Positions 1 to 8,879 of a DNA stretch of 11,252 bases are shown piece by piece; the first letter of the stretch is position 1; each line of letters opens with the position of its first letter. The notes beneath the pieces were generated by a model. That model had not been told where the DNA came from and did not search any database. It saw only the letters and a program-made list of their open reading frames with translations. The DNA comes from Euperipatoides rowelli (Eukaryota; Onychophora; Udeonychophora; Euonychophora; Peripatopsidae), in NCBI GenBank assembly GCA_003024985.2, contig PXIH01S0050403.1; one strand, written 5' to 3'. The position numbers and the translations under genes are program-made.

Positions 1-618
1 TATGCGCTCTTACACGGCGCATATATCAGCCAACCTTTATTGATTTGTGACGTCATGTTTTAGTGTGTACCAGCCATATTGAATAATTGCTAAAGTTTTG
101 GGATGCATGTCCATGTAAGGGCACTTTTTTGAAAAACAATCTTTTTAAGGAATTCTGATAATATCCAAAGAAGAGACGGCTAATTGCTTGTTTCAGAAAT
201 CAAGTTTCTAATTTCATTCGTTAATAAATTCGCTTATGATTGGCTAATAGCTAAATATGCCATCTAGAAAGAATAAGCGCTGTTTTCATTTTCATTCAGT
301 ATGGAGATTTCTTTTGGGATATTTGAATAAGAATTTATGCAGTATTTGTTTTTTATTATTGAATGTGTACTTTGTAGAAGACTTAATTAGGCTATGCTTA
401 TCAATAAAATAAAATTGCATTCAACTTACAAGATAATTCTTACACCTTGGAATATTGTGTACCATATATAATAAATTGCTGTACGTTTTGTATATTAGAT
501 AGCTTATATAATTTGTGTCAGAGTAGCCAGTATTTAATCCTGAAAACGTTTAGTTTCAAATGCTAGTGCGATCCTATGTTTTAACATGTTTGAAGCACCT
601 CAATCATTAGACGTGACG
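1..618. other. Non-coding A+T-rich stretch, no gene seen
   Basis: All six frames are broken by frequent stops. The first 23 bases carry a short inverted repeat (TATGCGC at 1-7 and GCGCATA at 17-23) that is more G+C-rich than its surroundings. One copy of the word TAGGCTA lies at 388-394. A GTAAGT-like donor on the minus strand near 425-430 has no convincing exon next to it. I see nothing else. Confidence 0.6.
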
Positions 619-664
619 TTTAAAGTGGTTTATCAATGCCTATTTCAACTTCATTGATTTAGGT

Positions 665-684
665 GCATTTTTGTATAAAAATGC
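665..684. repeat. Short perfect hairpin
   Basis: GCATTTTT (665-672) and AAAAATGC (677-684) are exact reverse complements around a 4-base loop. There is no following T run of the kind expected of a bacterial terminator, and the setting is eukaryotic. It is probably incidental in A+T-rich DNA. Confidence 0.5.
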
Positions 685-1499
685 TTGTTTAATTAATCAA
701 TTTTTTATATTCGGTCCATAAATACATCAAAATTCGACTTTTATGCCAATATGTAACAAAATATCAACCCTACTAGCGATGACACGTCTATAATTTTGCC
801 AGAAAAATCTCACGTGGATTTCAGCAAGTGATTGTCAGTCCAGACACCGTTTCCTGCACAGACCAATTAGAATGTAGAAAGTTGGATTTTTTTTTTTGCA
901 GTCGGTGGTTTTTATTATAAACAAACACATGCAGGCTGAAAATAAATCTTTAACAGTTTTTATTTGCATTAAAAAGTATAATCTCTAAGAATGTTTAAGA
1001 AATATTATTAAAAACTTTGGAAATAATAGTTAACAATTTGTTCCCATCATGTCAAGTTAACAATGTACAAACGCCTTCCTGAAATTTTGATATAGCCTCA
1101 CAAGGTTTTTTTTTTCTTCCTTAAAATTGATTTCAACTTCAATCCCAATAATTATTTCAAAATTTTATGGAATTTATTTTGATGAAGAAAGTAACTTTTT
1201 TTCTCTGTTCTTTTTTTTTATTTCTTCAAAACTTTAAGTAATAAACACTTTTGTTACTAGTTTTCTAAACAATGACGTGATGAAGTCCTAATATTCTAGT
1301 CATGTAGCCTAAATTAGATCTATATACTCTTTGGGCTTTGATCTAATACTCATCTTAATGACTGATATTTGTTTTATTTGTTTATATATTTATATTTTTT
1401 CAAATATATAAACCTCTTATATGACCAGCGTCTTGATCCCAGATATGCATTTACCTCTAGCCGAGATTTTATCTTTTGGCTACGTCAATTTGACATAAC

Positions 1500-1552
1500 A
1501 GTTTGTAGGCTACTATGTTTTTATTTTTTATAAACATAGTAGCCTACAAACT
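1500..1552. repeat. Perfect 21-bp inverted repeat (foldback)
   Basis: The arms 1500-1520 and 1532-1552 are perfect reverse complements, separated by 11 A/T bases. Each arm carries the window's abundant word, TAGGCTA at 1506-1512 and TAGCCTA at 1540-1546, followed in the arm by CTATGTTT or its complement. The flanks show no obvious target duplication. It could be a very short foldback element, an inverted duplication created during break repair, or a transcribed hairpin. The perfect pairing suggests recent origin. An 11-base sequence from the right arm, AAACATAGTAG, also appears near 2218. Confidence 0.9.
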
Positions 1553-1644
1553 TTCGAATATTTATATGTTTTAGATAAAATATTCCAATTTGATGAATTA
1601 AACAAATATTTTTAGGTAAAACTAAACGTAAATCAATAGGGGCC

Positions 1645-1669
1645 TATATATATATATAAAAAAAAAAAA
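1645..1669. repeat. (TA)n microsatellite followed by an A run
   Basis: About seven TA units run directly into some eleven A residues. It is a simple sequence repeat and carries no other information. Confidence 0.85.
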
Positions 1670-1875
1670 GCACCGATAAACCACTTTAAATTCGTGTGGT
1701 CCTAGTCTAAACAAAACATTCTGGAAGATAGATCTTAAAATTAAGAGTGAGGCAGATTCCCCTTAAATCTGACTTGCCAGAAAATTACTTTCTTATAAGG
1801 GAAAAAAAAACAACCTATTAAATTTATCATGTGAAATAGATAAACTGAATGTTACATTTACATTTGTTCTTATAA

Positions 1876-1881
1876 TTTATT
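1876..1881 (-). promoter_or_regulatory. Candidate poly(A) signal AATAAA (minus strand)
   Basis: TTTATT on the plus strand reads AATAAA on the minus strand, eight bases past the TAA that closes the candidate terminal exon. A cleavage site 10-30 bases on would give a very short 3' untranslated region. Such hexamers are common by chance in A+T-rich DNA, so only the position beside the open frame gives it weight. Confidence 0.25.
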
Positions 1882-1888
1882 TGTAATT

Positions 1889-1980
1889 TTAGTTTGTTGT
1901 ATTAAAAAATGTTTCATCTCGGACAAGTGTGCCACCATATTTCATGCCCAAAGTTCTAGCTCTGCACTGTTGCCGAATAT
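1889..1980 (-). CDS. Candidate terminal coding exon, product unknown
   Basis: On the minus strand a T/G-rich stretch ending in GTAG (AG at 1982-1981) precedes an open frame: two bases finish a split codon, then 29 codons run to a TAA at 1891-1889. Possible branch sequences (CTAAA) lie about 20 bases upstream of the AG. The peptide contains GMKYGGTLVRDE and several arginines encoded by CGG, CGA and AGA. This patch is richer in G+C than its surroundings. An AATAAA follows the stop. I do not recognise the protein family. The incoming intron would be phase 1, which does not join directly to the candidate exon at 9521-9591 (which ends in phase 0 in its best frame). A chance open frame beside a chance AG remains quite possible. 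Confidence 0.3.
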
Positions 1981-1989
1981 CTACACCAC

Positions 1990-2429
1990 AACCAATTTTA
2001 GCACTTTTAGTTAATTTTAAGGATAATTGCATGCAACACAAGGTAAATATACCTATTTAAATTTTTAACTTTTTTAAGCAATTAAAATATTTCAGATCAT
2101 ATCCAAGCATGTCCACTCCATTGCTATTTAGAAATCAAACATTTTTTGAGGTATCAGATTTGTGGTTTTACACTAAAGGCATAAAAATGTGTATGCACGC
2201 CATTTTGCTTTTAACAAAAACATAGTAGTGCGCTATCTTTATAAATGCCTTTACTGCAAAAACATAATTTATATAGCCTCACCTGGTATCAGTAATTAAA
2301 ATTAAATAAATTCTATTGAAGTATTTACAAATGTAAATAATTTATTTACAAACTACAAAGGTTGACTATTTAAGCAAGGTCTAAGAATGCTATGAAAATG
2401 CTGCATTAACCATAATTGTGATTTGTGAA
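1990..2429. other. Non-coding stretch, no gene seen
   Basis: A+T-rich, with stops in all frames. The 12-base string ATATAGCCTCAC at 2271-2282 duplicates one at 1090-1101. Nothing else is identifiable. Confidence 0.6.
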
Positions 2430-2675
2430 CAAGGATGTCCACAGAAAAAAAATTCAGAGTGGGGGGATTATATTTATTTTGGCTGTAAATATTATAAGCT
2501 TTTTTTTTTTTTTTAAGTTGTATGGAAATTTTAATCGATAAGTTACTTCACATTTATGATATTTTAAAGATGTCAATTTTAAATTAAATGCTACATTTTT
2601 GATTGGTCTAATTTTTCCAGGGGGGTGGGGGTAAGGCGACTGCTCTCTCTCTCCCCCCCCTAGTGGACACCCTTG
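2430..2675. mobile_element. Short non-autonomous hAT-type element (MITE), 246 bp
   Basis: The ends are inverted repeats. The left end reads CAAGGATGTCCAC (2430-2442), and the right end reads CAAGGGTGTCCAC on the minus strand (2675-2663), a 12/13 match. CAAGG fits the hAT terminal pattern YARNG. The flanks are TTTGTGAA (2422-2429) and ATTGTGAA (2676-2683), an 8-bp direct repeat matching at 7 of 8, the target duplication length of hAT elements. The interior has G-rich patches near both ends, a T run, a CT repeat with a C run (2643-2660), and no transposase. Open frames overlapping the right half on the minus strand use these low-complexity tracts and are not credible genes. P-type elements also make 8-bp duplications, so the superfamily is probable rather than certain. 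Confidence 0.68.
2643..2660. repeat. CT microsatellite and C homopolymer
   Basis: Five CT units are followed by eight C residues, inside the right part of the 246-bp hAT-type element. Such G/C-rich stretches next to a terminal repeat are common in invertebrate hAT-derived short elements and are prone to slippage. Confidence 0.85.
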
Positions 2676-2683
2676 ATTGTGAA

Positions 2684-3542
2684 TCTGATGGATAGTGTGC
2701 AATATTTAGTGGCATTATGGAAAGGGGTAACACCCTCGCCATGATTTTACATACCCTAGGACCTTTAACTTTATGAATGCCCTTCTGCTTTATATTGCCT
2801 TTACTTTCTGAGCACCCTAAACTATTGCCTTTTTTCAAACATTATTGTGAATACATGGATTAAAAATACACAATGTTTAGAAAAAAATATTCTAGTTGTA
2901 ATAAAAAAATGTTTTCTAAGGGTTCCCCCTAAACAATGCAATGCCTACCGAATGATAGATTATTAAAAACACATTCAATTAGGGATACTGAAAGGTAAAT
3001 GTTAAACTGTAAGAGACAGAGATTTTGGTATATACAGTTCAGGAAAGTCAATTATACAATTATTAAAAAATCTGAAGGTCCTTTTGTTTAATAGCCTACA
3101 AGAGGAAAATTTTCTCAATTCTAAACAGTTGCAATAAACTTTGAAAATAAAATGCTTAAAAGTCACACAAAATGGATTTTTTTATTTTTATGATTAGAAA
3201 ATTACTAAAAAAAATAATTAAAAAAAAAAGTTATTTCTACATAGGTCAGAGTTCATATAAACAATCCATTGGAACTGAGAGTATTTTGTTATGTCATCAG
3301 GAGTATACAAGTTATCTTTGAAGTCAATTCTTTCCATTTATTTTTTATAATTAGGCTACTTAATTTCACTCATTATGGATGGCGAAGATATTTTAATTAA
3401 ACAACTCCAAAAATAATAATTCTTTACCAATTTGACACCTTGGCAGGGCAAGATAGTAACAGACTAACAGGCATCATCATCTGATGGGACTGTAATTATG
3501 GAAAAGACACGCCTACAGACTTTTTTTTTTTAATAAGCTACA
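2684..3542. other. Non-coding stretch between two hAT-type elements
   Basis: Stops are frequent in all frames apart from a spurious minus-strand frame that runs into the left element. The words TAGCCTA (3092-3098) and TAGGCTA (3352-3358) occur once each. Poly-A and poly-T runs are common. I see no gene, RNA or paired terminal repeats. Confidence 0.6.
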
Positions 3543-3795
3543 ATCATATTCAGTACAGTAGTGGTACTGTGGGATTCAAATTTTTTAAGAAAGGGTTTTC
3601 ATTTCTTGCAGTCAGAATTCAAAGAAATCCAAAACCTCCCCTTACCCCTGAGATTATTTTAACTCTTTAACTAAGGGTTGACGTTTGTGAATGTGACCCT
3701 CAGCTGTGTCGTAATTAGGACTGTAGTCATAAAAAAAGCACAGGTCTACTATAGAAATACTTGGGAAATTGGCGAGTAGAAGTCTAGCAGGGGCC

Positions 3796-3810
3796 AGGGG
3801 CAAAGCCCCT
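3796..3810. repeat. G+C-rich hairpin inside the hAT-type element
   Basis: AGGGGC (3796-3801) and GCCCCT (3805-3810) are exact complements around AAA. Flanking TCTAG and CTAGA can extend the pairing imperfectly. Subterminal hairpins like this occur in short hAT derivatives, but no role can be shown here. Confidence 0.6.
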
Positions 3811-4019
3811 AGAAATTATTAAAAAAAAATTGTATTTGGTGGTCTGTAATTCAAAAATTTGCATTAGTCAAAGGCCTATCAACAGGTCACCAATAATCAA
3901 ATAAAATATTGTAATTAAAATAGGATAAACAACTTTATATTGAAATTAATAATTTACACAAGCAATTTAAAATTTTTAAGTAGGCCTATAAAAAAAAGAT
4001 ACAATTTTGATTTTTAAGA

Positions 4020-4070
4020 AGAGGTTCTCAGAACTGTAAAAATTTTAAGAAAGGATTCTTAAGAACCTCT
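4020..4070. repeat. Subterminal inverted repeat of the hAT-type element
   Basis: AGAGGTTCT (4020-4028) pairs exactly with AGAACCTCT (4062-4070), with a few further interrupted pairs inside. It lies just inside the right terminus of the 546-bp element and is probably part of its end structure. Confidence 0.55.
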
Positions 4071-4104
4071 CGGAAACCCCCTGAATCCCACCACTGATCA
4101 CATT

Positions 4105-5103
4105 TATAAAAACATTTCAAAATAATGAATATCATTATAAAGCTTTAAAAAAATTTGATGTAGCCTACTAAAAGTAAAAATTATTTATATACGGCGAATA
4201 TAAATACAATATTATTTAATTAATTATTGAATATTCTCTTAACGTAATTTTGTGTGTGGCGGTCCTCAATTTCCCTACAGTAATAGAAAGCTAGAAAAAT
4301 AATGAAATACAACTTATTGTTGATAATATTTTACTGTAGAGAAGGCCATTCATCCCAGGTCTTATTTTTATGCAATCTACATTTTCATTTAGTCTACCAA
4401 TATAATTATTAAGAACAAAATTTAAATGTGAAATCAAATAAAGATACTTCGTTTTTTCTAACAAAGACACACATTTTTTAATAATACAATAACAATAAGA
4501 TACGGCTGGCCTGTGTTTTCAGAAAAATAATAGTTTTCATGGCAATAATAAAAAAAAAATATGTTAACTTATAGACCACTTGACATGTTTTTTAAAGAAA
4601 AAAAACTGAATTGTAATTAGTTTATAGCTTTCTGCCATTGTACGGTAACCAAATAGTTTCGTAAATCGATAATTAATTAAACTAAGCATTAATAAAAACG
4701 AAATTCTACAGTTAGTATAAGGCCTAATCGTAAATTTTAATAATTTGCCTTTTTTTAAAAAAAAAAAAAATCATAAAATCTTTCACCCTACCGTGCTGAT
4801 GTAGGTTCACTATATTAGGTGAGAACCAAAGCTTAACTTTCCCCATTTTTCAACATGTCTAAAGATGTAAAATCAAAATGTAAATGAAAGTATAAGACCA
4901 AAATTATTATAGAATGTTTTATAGCACTATATATTACTTATAAAAATACCCATCTCCCTAACATATTTAAAGAATTAGCTTACAGTATCTCATTTCATTT
5001 GTTACTCCTGATTATCGAATCAAGTTCTTATAATCAACCCTACCTACAGGATATTTTTAGCAGAGAGGAGCTAAAAAGATTAACTTATAAATTTGATTTT
5101 TAA
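4105..5103. other. Non-coding stretch, no gene seen
   Basis: Very A+T-rich with closely spaced stops. It contains TAGCCTA (4161-4167), TACAGTA (4276-4282 and 4981-4987), TACTGTA (4332-4338), and a perfect 8-bp hairpin (TTTTTAGC at 5054-5061 with GCTAAAAA at 5070-5077). No exon-like or RNA-like segment was convincing. Confidence 0.55.
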
Positions 5104-5669
5104 GGCATGTTCGTCATTAGATTTTTTTAGTGCGTTTCGTTTATTGGGTTTATATTTGGTCACGTGAACATTTAATTTTATAGATGAATGATCAAAGTTT
5201 GCTCTTTCTGGGTAGCAAAGTACTCGATCATAATAAAATAGTTTAGTATGCTTTTATGCAACAACAATTCCGATGGAATTGAAGATGAAATTCTAACTTA
5301 TTAATAAAATGAAAAAAAAAAAATGTTTGTACCGGAGACTAGCATTTCCCCCTCAAAAAATGAATGTAAAATTCATGACTAGGATTGCAGATTAAAACGA
5401 AAAATTATTGCTACCCCATCATCTAAGATATTGTAATCACTCAGACTTAGATTTTACATAACAATTTCAATCCCTTAATAAATCCAAGTTGAAGCAATAA
5501 CTTTTTTTTGTCCGCCATTATGAAAACCAAAAAGTTTGAAACGTAACGAGCGAAATGAACTAGATTTTTTAATGATGAATGGTCGAGTTAATTTTGTGCG
5601 CTTAATGATGAATGAAAAAGTATCGAATAGTTTAAATAATTAAAAAAATTAGCTATTGATGAACACGCC
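5104..5669. mobile_element. Possible MITE with imperfect 26-28 bp terminal repeats
   Basis: The left end (5104-5120) and the reverse complement of the right end (5669-5653) share GGC-TGTTC-TCA-TAG at 14 of 17 positions. Both continue into a T-rich tract (ATTTTTTTA), giving a terminal repeat of roughly 26-28 bp. Near the right end a 13-base direct repeat, TTAATGATGAATG, occurs at 5569-5581 and 5602-5614, like the subterminal repeats of short transposons. The flanks show no clear target duplication: T/A-rich sequence lies on both sides but does not match. The superfamily is undetermined. Chance similarity of A+T-rich arms cannot be excluded. Confidence 0.35.
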
Positions 5670-7620
5670 TTTAAATAACTTATTTTTTTTTTATTTTTTT
5701 TTTTTAATCAAGTGGAATTTTTTTTTTTTAGGGATTTTCTTTGGAAATGAAATTAAAAAAAAAAATAATTAAAAAATCCATTTTGTGACCTTTAGTATAT
5801 ATGCTAATACCAATAGGTGATATTTATGATTTGATAAAGAATATTTTAATAGCTATGGCAAAAAATACTTGATTTGATAAATGCAAAATGTTTAACTTTT
5901 TTTGTTTCTCACCCCAATTGTAATGGTCTTCGACCAACACAATTATTACTAAATAAATTAATAAAAAAACTACCTGTATATTTAACTTTACATAGGCCTA
6001 CATTAAGTGAGGATAACATTTTCTTCCTATAGAAAATACAATGTTCGTAGCCTTGTACTCAAACAGACAAATATATTAGACAATTTAATATGGAGCTAAA
6101 GTAGAGGAATATTTAAATGAAGAATAAGTGTTTAATTGGAAAAATGGATTTACAGTATCTTAATTATTCTTTATTTTTTGCAATGTAGCTAATAATTAAA
6201 TATGATAGACATTAATAAGTTTGTATAAAATACAAAAATAAAACTAAATAGATGTAAAACTATAACACTTTTCTTTTTAAATCACCCAGAAATTTTTTAT
6301 TTATTTGGCTTTTGATGACTGAGTTTTATTTAAATCTAATTATTCTGGTACCTATGGCAGCAACTAATATGTTGGAAAATTGAGTAGGCTACTGCTAGGT
6401 TAACAAAATACTCTAAGATATTAATTACAAATTAAATGAAGCAAATTTAAAATAGGCTAGTTGTAAGTAAACTATAATTTTAAAATTAAATTTTATTATT
6501 TACCATTTTATTTGATTTTTTTTCTACATGCTTGCAAATAAGCATTAATTTTGATGTTTTTCATAGGATTTTTATTATTACCGTACTTTAAGTTTGAAAT
6601 ATGGATCTAAATGCATTAATGTGACCTCAGGTTAGTAGACCTGTTGTTGTTTTTTTTTTTGTTTCAATGCAATTTAAATTTTGAGATTACGAAAGAAAGG
6701 CAAAACGTTTTAAATAATGAAATTATTTATTTCATGATTGAATTGATTGTTTTACGATGGGAATGGCAACTGGGTTAGCGAATGGCTGTTTTATTTGTTT
6801 TTTAACTGTGATCACAATACTGCTTATTTTGAGTCGTTTATTTTTTTTATATCTACTACTAAACATTACAGTATATACACTGTACAGTATATTGCCTTCT
6901 GTTTTTTTTTTTTCAATATAACACAGATTGTGGAAAAAAAGTCAATTTATTAAAAAAAAAGTTTTGCTAAAGCTTCATATATTTTTTATGCTTTTTTTTT
7001 AAATGAAGAAAAACATTGGGCAAAGTTGCTTCTGTTGACAAATAATTTTATTATGATTTTAATTTTCACAAGTGATGAAATTCAAAAAAGCAATATGAGT
7101 TCAAGAAGAATGCTTACTTATTAATATACAATTTCCCCCTCCCCATCAATACACACACACTAACACACATAATAAAAAATAGTCTAAGCAAAAGGATGCT
7201 TAAATTTTTTTTAGGAAAAAAATCTAACAAAATTTTGCCTGGAGATAATTATCAGAAAACTAGTAATCTGTTATATGCAAAAACTTTTTCTTTTCAATAC
7301 TGAGTCACACATTTGAATGTCATGGTTATTGCATCCTAAATATAAGTGAATGAAAAATAAAACAGCCAAGAGGAAACAAGATTAAACTTTCTTTCCTTGA
7401 ACTATAACAATCAATAATTTTTAAAGCTGGTTTTTTAAAAAAAAAAAAATTAAATAAGTTTCAATATTTTATCTTTGTCAGGTTTTGGTTTTTAAAAGTT
7501 AATTTAAATTGACCAATATTTTAAAACTTTTTAATTTATTTAACTAATTACACATAAATCCTTGAAACCTGGAGTAGAATTTAGAGTTCTTTCTACACCA
7601 TGGAAAAAATATCCAACTTT
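5670..7620. other. Non-coding stretch, no gene seen
   Basis: Long T and A runs dominate (for example around 5683-5705 and 5756-5773). Open frames are short, including one of about 68 codons at 6747-6953, rich in Phe, Ile and Tyr, that simply follows T-rich sequence. It contains TAGGCCTA (5993-6000), TAGGCTA (6385-6391, 6453-6459) and TACAGTA (6151, 6867, 6883). A CA repeat lies at 7150-7170. Confidence 0.6.
7150..7170. repeat. CA microsatellite, interrupted
   Basis: About five AC units, a short TA interruption, then three to four more CA units. It is ordinary simple sequence. Confidence 0.85.
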
Positions 7621-8687
7621 CTGATATAGCCTACTGTATACTGTGTGTATGTATATGTAGGCTAATGTATATTATAACCAATTCAGTTATAGTTTCACCC
7701 ACCTGCCAATCAACACAGATTGTATTGTATTAATTTCAATTATTTCATATTTGTTGAATTCCACTTATTTCATTCCTTTTGTCTGTGATCAAAGTAACAG
7801 TGTATTATGATCAATTACCATGTTTACAGTAACACAGCAAATCTTTTTCTGATACGCGTTGCGGTACAGATATCACAATGGTCATGTTTTTACTGACTTC
7901 AAGCATGACTGAATTTGCAATGCATGATTTTTAAATAGTGGTAATCATTTAAATCATACAGGAAGTTGACTATGATGAGCTACAGATAGTTTATCATTAA
8001 ATCTCCAAAATTGAGGATCGTGAAATGCTTTGTCAAAGAAACCATCAGCAATCATAGCTTTTGATATTATTTGGAAAATAGTGGAATATCACCTCATAGA
8101 ATCGAACTGAGTAGCTGGTAAAGTGTAGGCTACTAGTTTTATTTGTCACAATGTTTTAATTTACGATAAACTATAAATTTAAGATTAAAACTTACAGTAG
8201 GCCCACTATAAATATTGGTGCTAGTTAACTTTTGGGTATTATTTTGTTTTAATGTTTTATGAAGTAATAAAGCATGTTTAAGGTGGCACAATTCTATCTT
8301 TAAAAATAAAGAATATTATGTTCTTTGAGAACGTAAATGATAAATCTTTTAATTCATTCAAAGTTAGCCTAGATGCTTAGAATAAATTAAAAGCACGCTT
8401 TGATTGGACAAGTGATTTGGGTGAGAAAGGGGAAGATAAAGTAAAGGGAGGGAAAAAAGGAGATGAGTCATATTCGTTAGAATTTATTTCCTTATTATAA
8501 TTTCATTGTTTTTATTCAATTTTATTATTAATTTGGTTTAATAAATAATTGTTTTTCAAATATATTATTAATTATAGACTAGAGATTATTAAAATAGTTA
8601 CTGTATATAATAATGTATTATAACTATATAAGCCAATGGCTTAAATCTACGATTCAATAAATAAATAACTAATAAATCGTAATTTCG
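7621..8687. other. Non-coding stretch with TA-word clusters
   Basis: No gene-like segment was seen. The stretch includes the compound TATAGCCTACTGTATA at 7626-7641 facing TAGGCTA at 7658-7664, further copies of the words at 7825, 8126, 8193, 8365 and 8599, and a purine-rich strand at 8423-8467. A slightly more G+C-rich patch near 7850-7880 is not open enough to propose an exon. Confidence 0.55.
8423..8467 (+). repeat. Polypurine tract
   Basis: Forty-five bases contain only three pyrimidines (at about 8437, 8442 and 8464), with an unbroken run of 21 purines at 8443-8463. Such tracts can form triplex DNA under supercoiling. It stands out because most low-complexity runs in this window are A or T homopolymers rather than mixed A/G. 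Confidence 0.6.
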
Positions 8688-8807
8688 TCATCTTACAAAA
8701 TACAGTAGCACTGCCATTATAAAATAGACAAAGTAAACATGTGTGCAATCATTGATCATAGCAAAAGCAGATGACATAATTTTAGCGAATCCTATTGCAA
8801 TATAGGT

Positions 8808-8879
8808 TCCTGTACGCCTTTTTACTGATATCTTGAGGCATCTATCGCAACAGATACCTAAAAGCTGTTGCGTACAGGA
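8808..8879. repeat. Imperfect long hairpin
   Basis: TCCTGTACGC (8808-8817) pairs exactly with GCGTACAGGA (8870-8879). Inside, CTTTT (8818-8822) pairs with AAAAG (8860-8864) after a 5-base bulge, and GATATCT (8827-8833) pairs with AGATACC at one mismatch (8852-8858). That leaves an 18-base loop and about 22 pairs over 72 bases. The segment is more G+C-rich than its surroundings and lies inside an unremarkable 80-codon minus-strand open frame (8688-8930). It resembles a microRNA-type or other structured hairpin in size, but the 5-base bulge argues against a typical precursor. Confidence 0.4.

Larger units (their letters stand above)
620..1689. mobile_element. Possible non-autonomous TTAA-flanked DNA element
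   Basis: The 16 bases at 619-634 are an exact reverse complement of 1675-1690. Both copies begin outside with TTAA (620-623 and 1686-1689), followed inward by AGTGGTTTATC, two variable bases and TGC. This gives a terminal repeat of about 16 bp flanking 1062 bp. TTAA target duplication is typical of piggyBac and Kolobok transposons. No transposase fragment is visible inside, so any element would be non-autonomous. In DNA this A+T-rich one such distant 16-bp match could arise by chance, so the call is weak. The interior contains a small hairpin (665-684), a perfect foldback (1500-1552) and a TA microsatellite with an A run (1645-1669). Confidence 0.27.
3551..4096. mobile_element. Non-autonomous hAT-type element (MITE), 546 bp
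   Basis: The right end on the minus strand begins CAGTGGTGGGATTCAG (4096 leftward), a CAG-type hAT terminus that fits YARNG. The left end begins CAG at 3551 and carries the same GTGGGATTCA core, but with extra bases (TACAGTA at 3554-3560 and TACTG at 3565-3569) splitting the repeat. Flanks ATCATATT (3543-3550) and ATCACATT (4097-4104) match at 7 of 8, as expected for an aged hAT target duplication. Both ends carry related subterminal AAGAAAGG strings (near 3587 and 4049), and a small hairpin AGGGGC/GCCCCT sits at 3796-3810. No transposase remnant is present, so mobilisation would have depended on an autonomous relative. Confidence 0.75.

Noticed and set aside
425-471. Minus-strand GTAAGT donor preceded by about 47 open bases
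   Set aside because: The candidate exon is as A+T-rich as its surroundings and its acceptor is poor; likely chance.
814-853. Possible 40-base minus-strand exon with a good acceptor (CTGTGCAG) and a GTGAGA donor
   Set aside because: It would lie downstream of the proposed terminal exon and inside the possible TTAA element, is very short and has no partner exon; only one frame is open. Kept as a note rather than a feature.
2454-2838. Two overlapping minus-strand open frames of 76 and 82 codons
   Set aside because: They read through the CT/C tract, G-rich patches and poly-K encoded by a T run in the 246-bp hAT-type element; no domain or codon pattern supports a protein.
5054-5077. Hairpin with following bases as a terminator
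   Set aside because: The setting is eukaryotic and no transcription unit ends here; an 8-bp A/T-heavy hairpin is expected by chance.
6747-6953. Plus-strand open frame of 68 codons
   Set aside because: Its Phe/Ile/Tyr-rich product simply reflects T-rich sequence, and it contains two TACAGTA words; no recognisable motif.
7626-7664. TAGCCTA facing TAGGCTA as a possible terminal-repeat pair
   Set aside because: The similarity does not extend cleanly beyond the common word, which occurs many times in the window in both orientations.
8090-8125. Minus-strand CAGTTCGATTCT resembling a tRNA T-loop
   Set aside because: No acceptor, D or anticodon arms can be fitted at the right distances on either strand.
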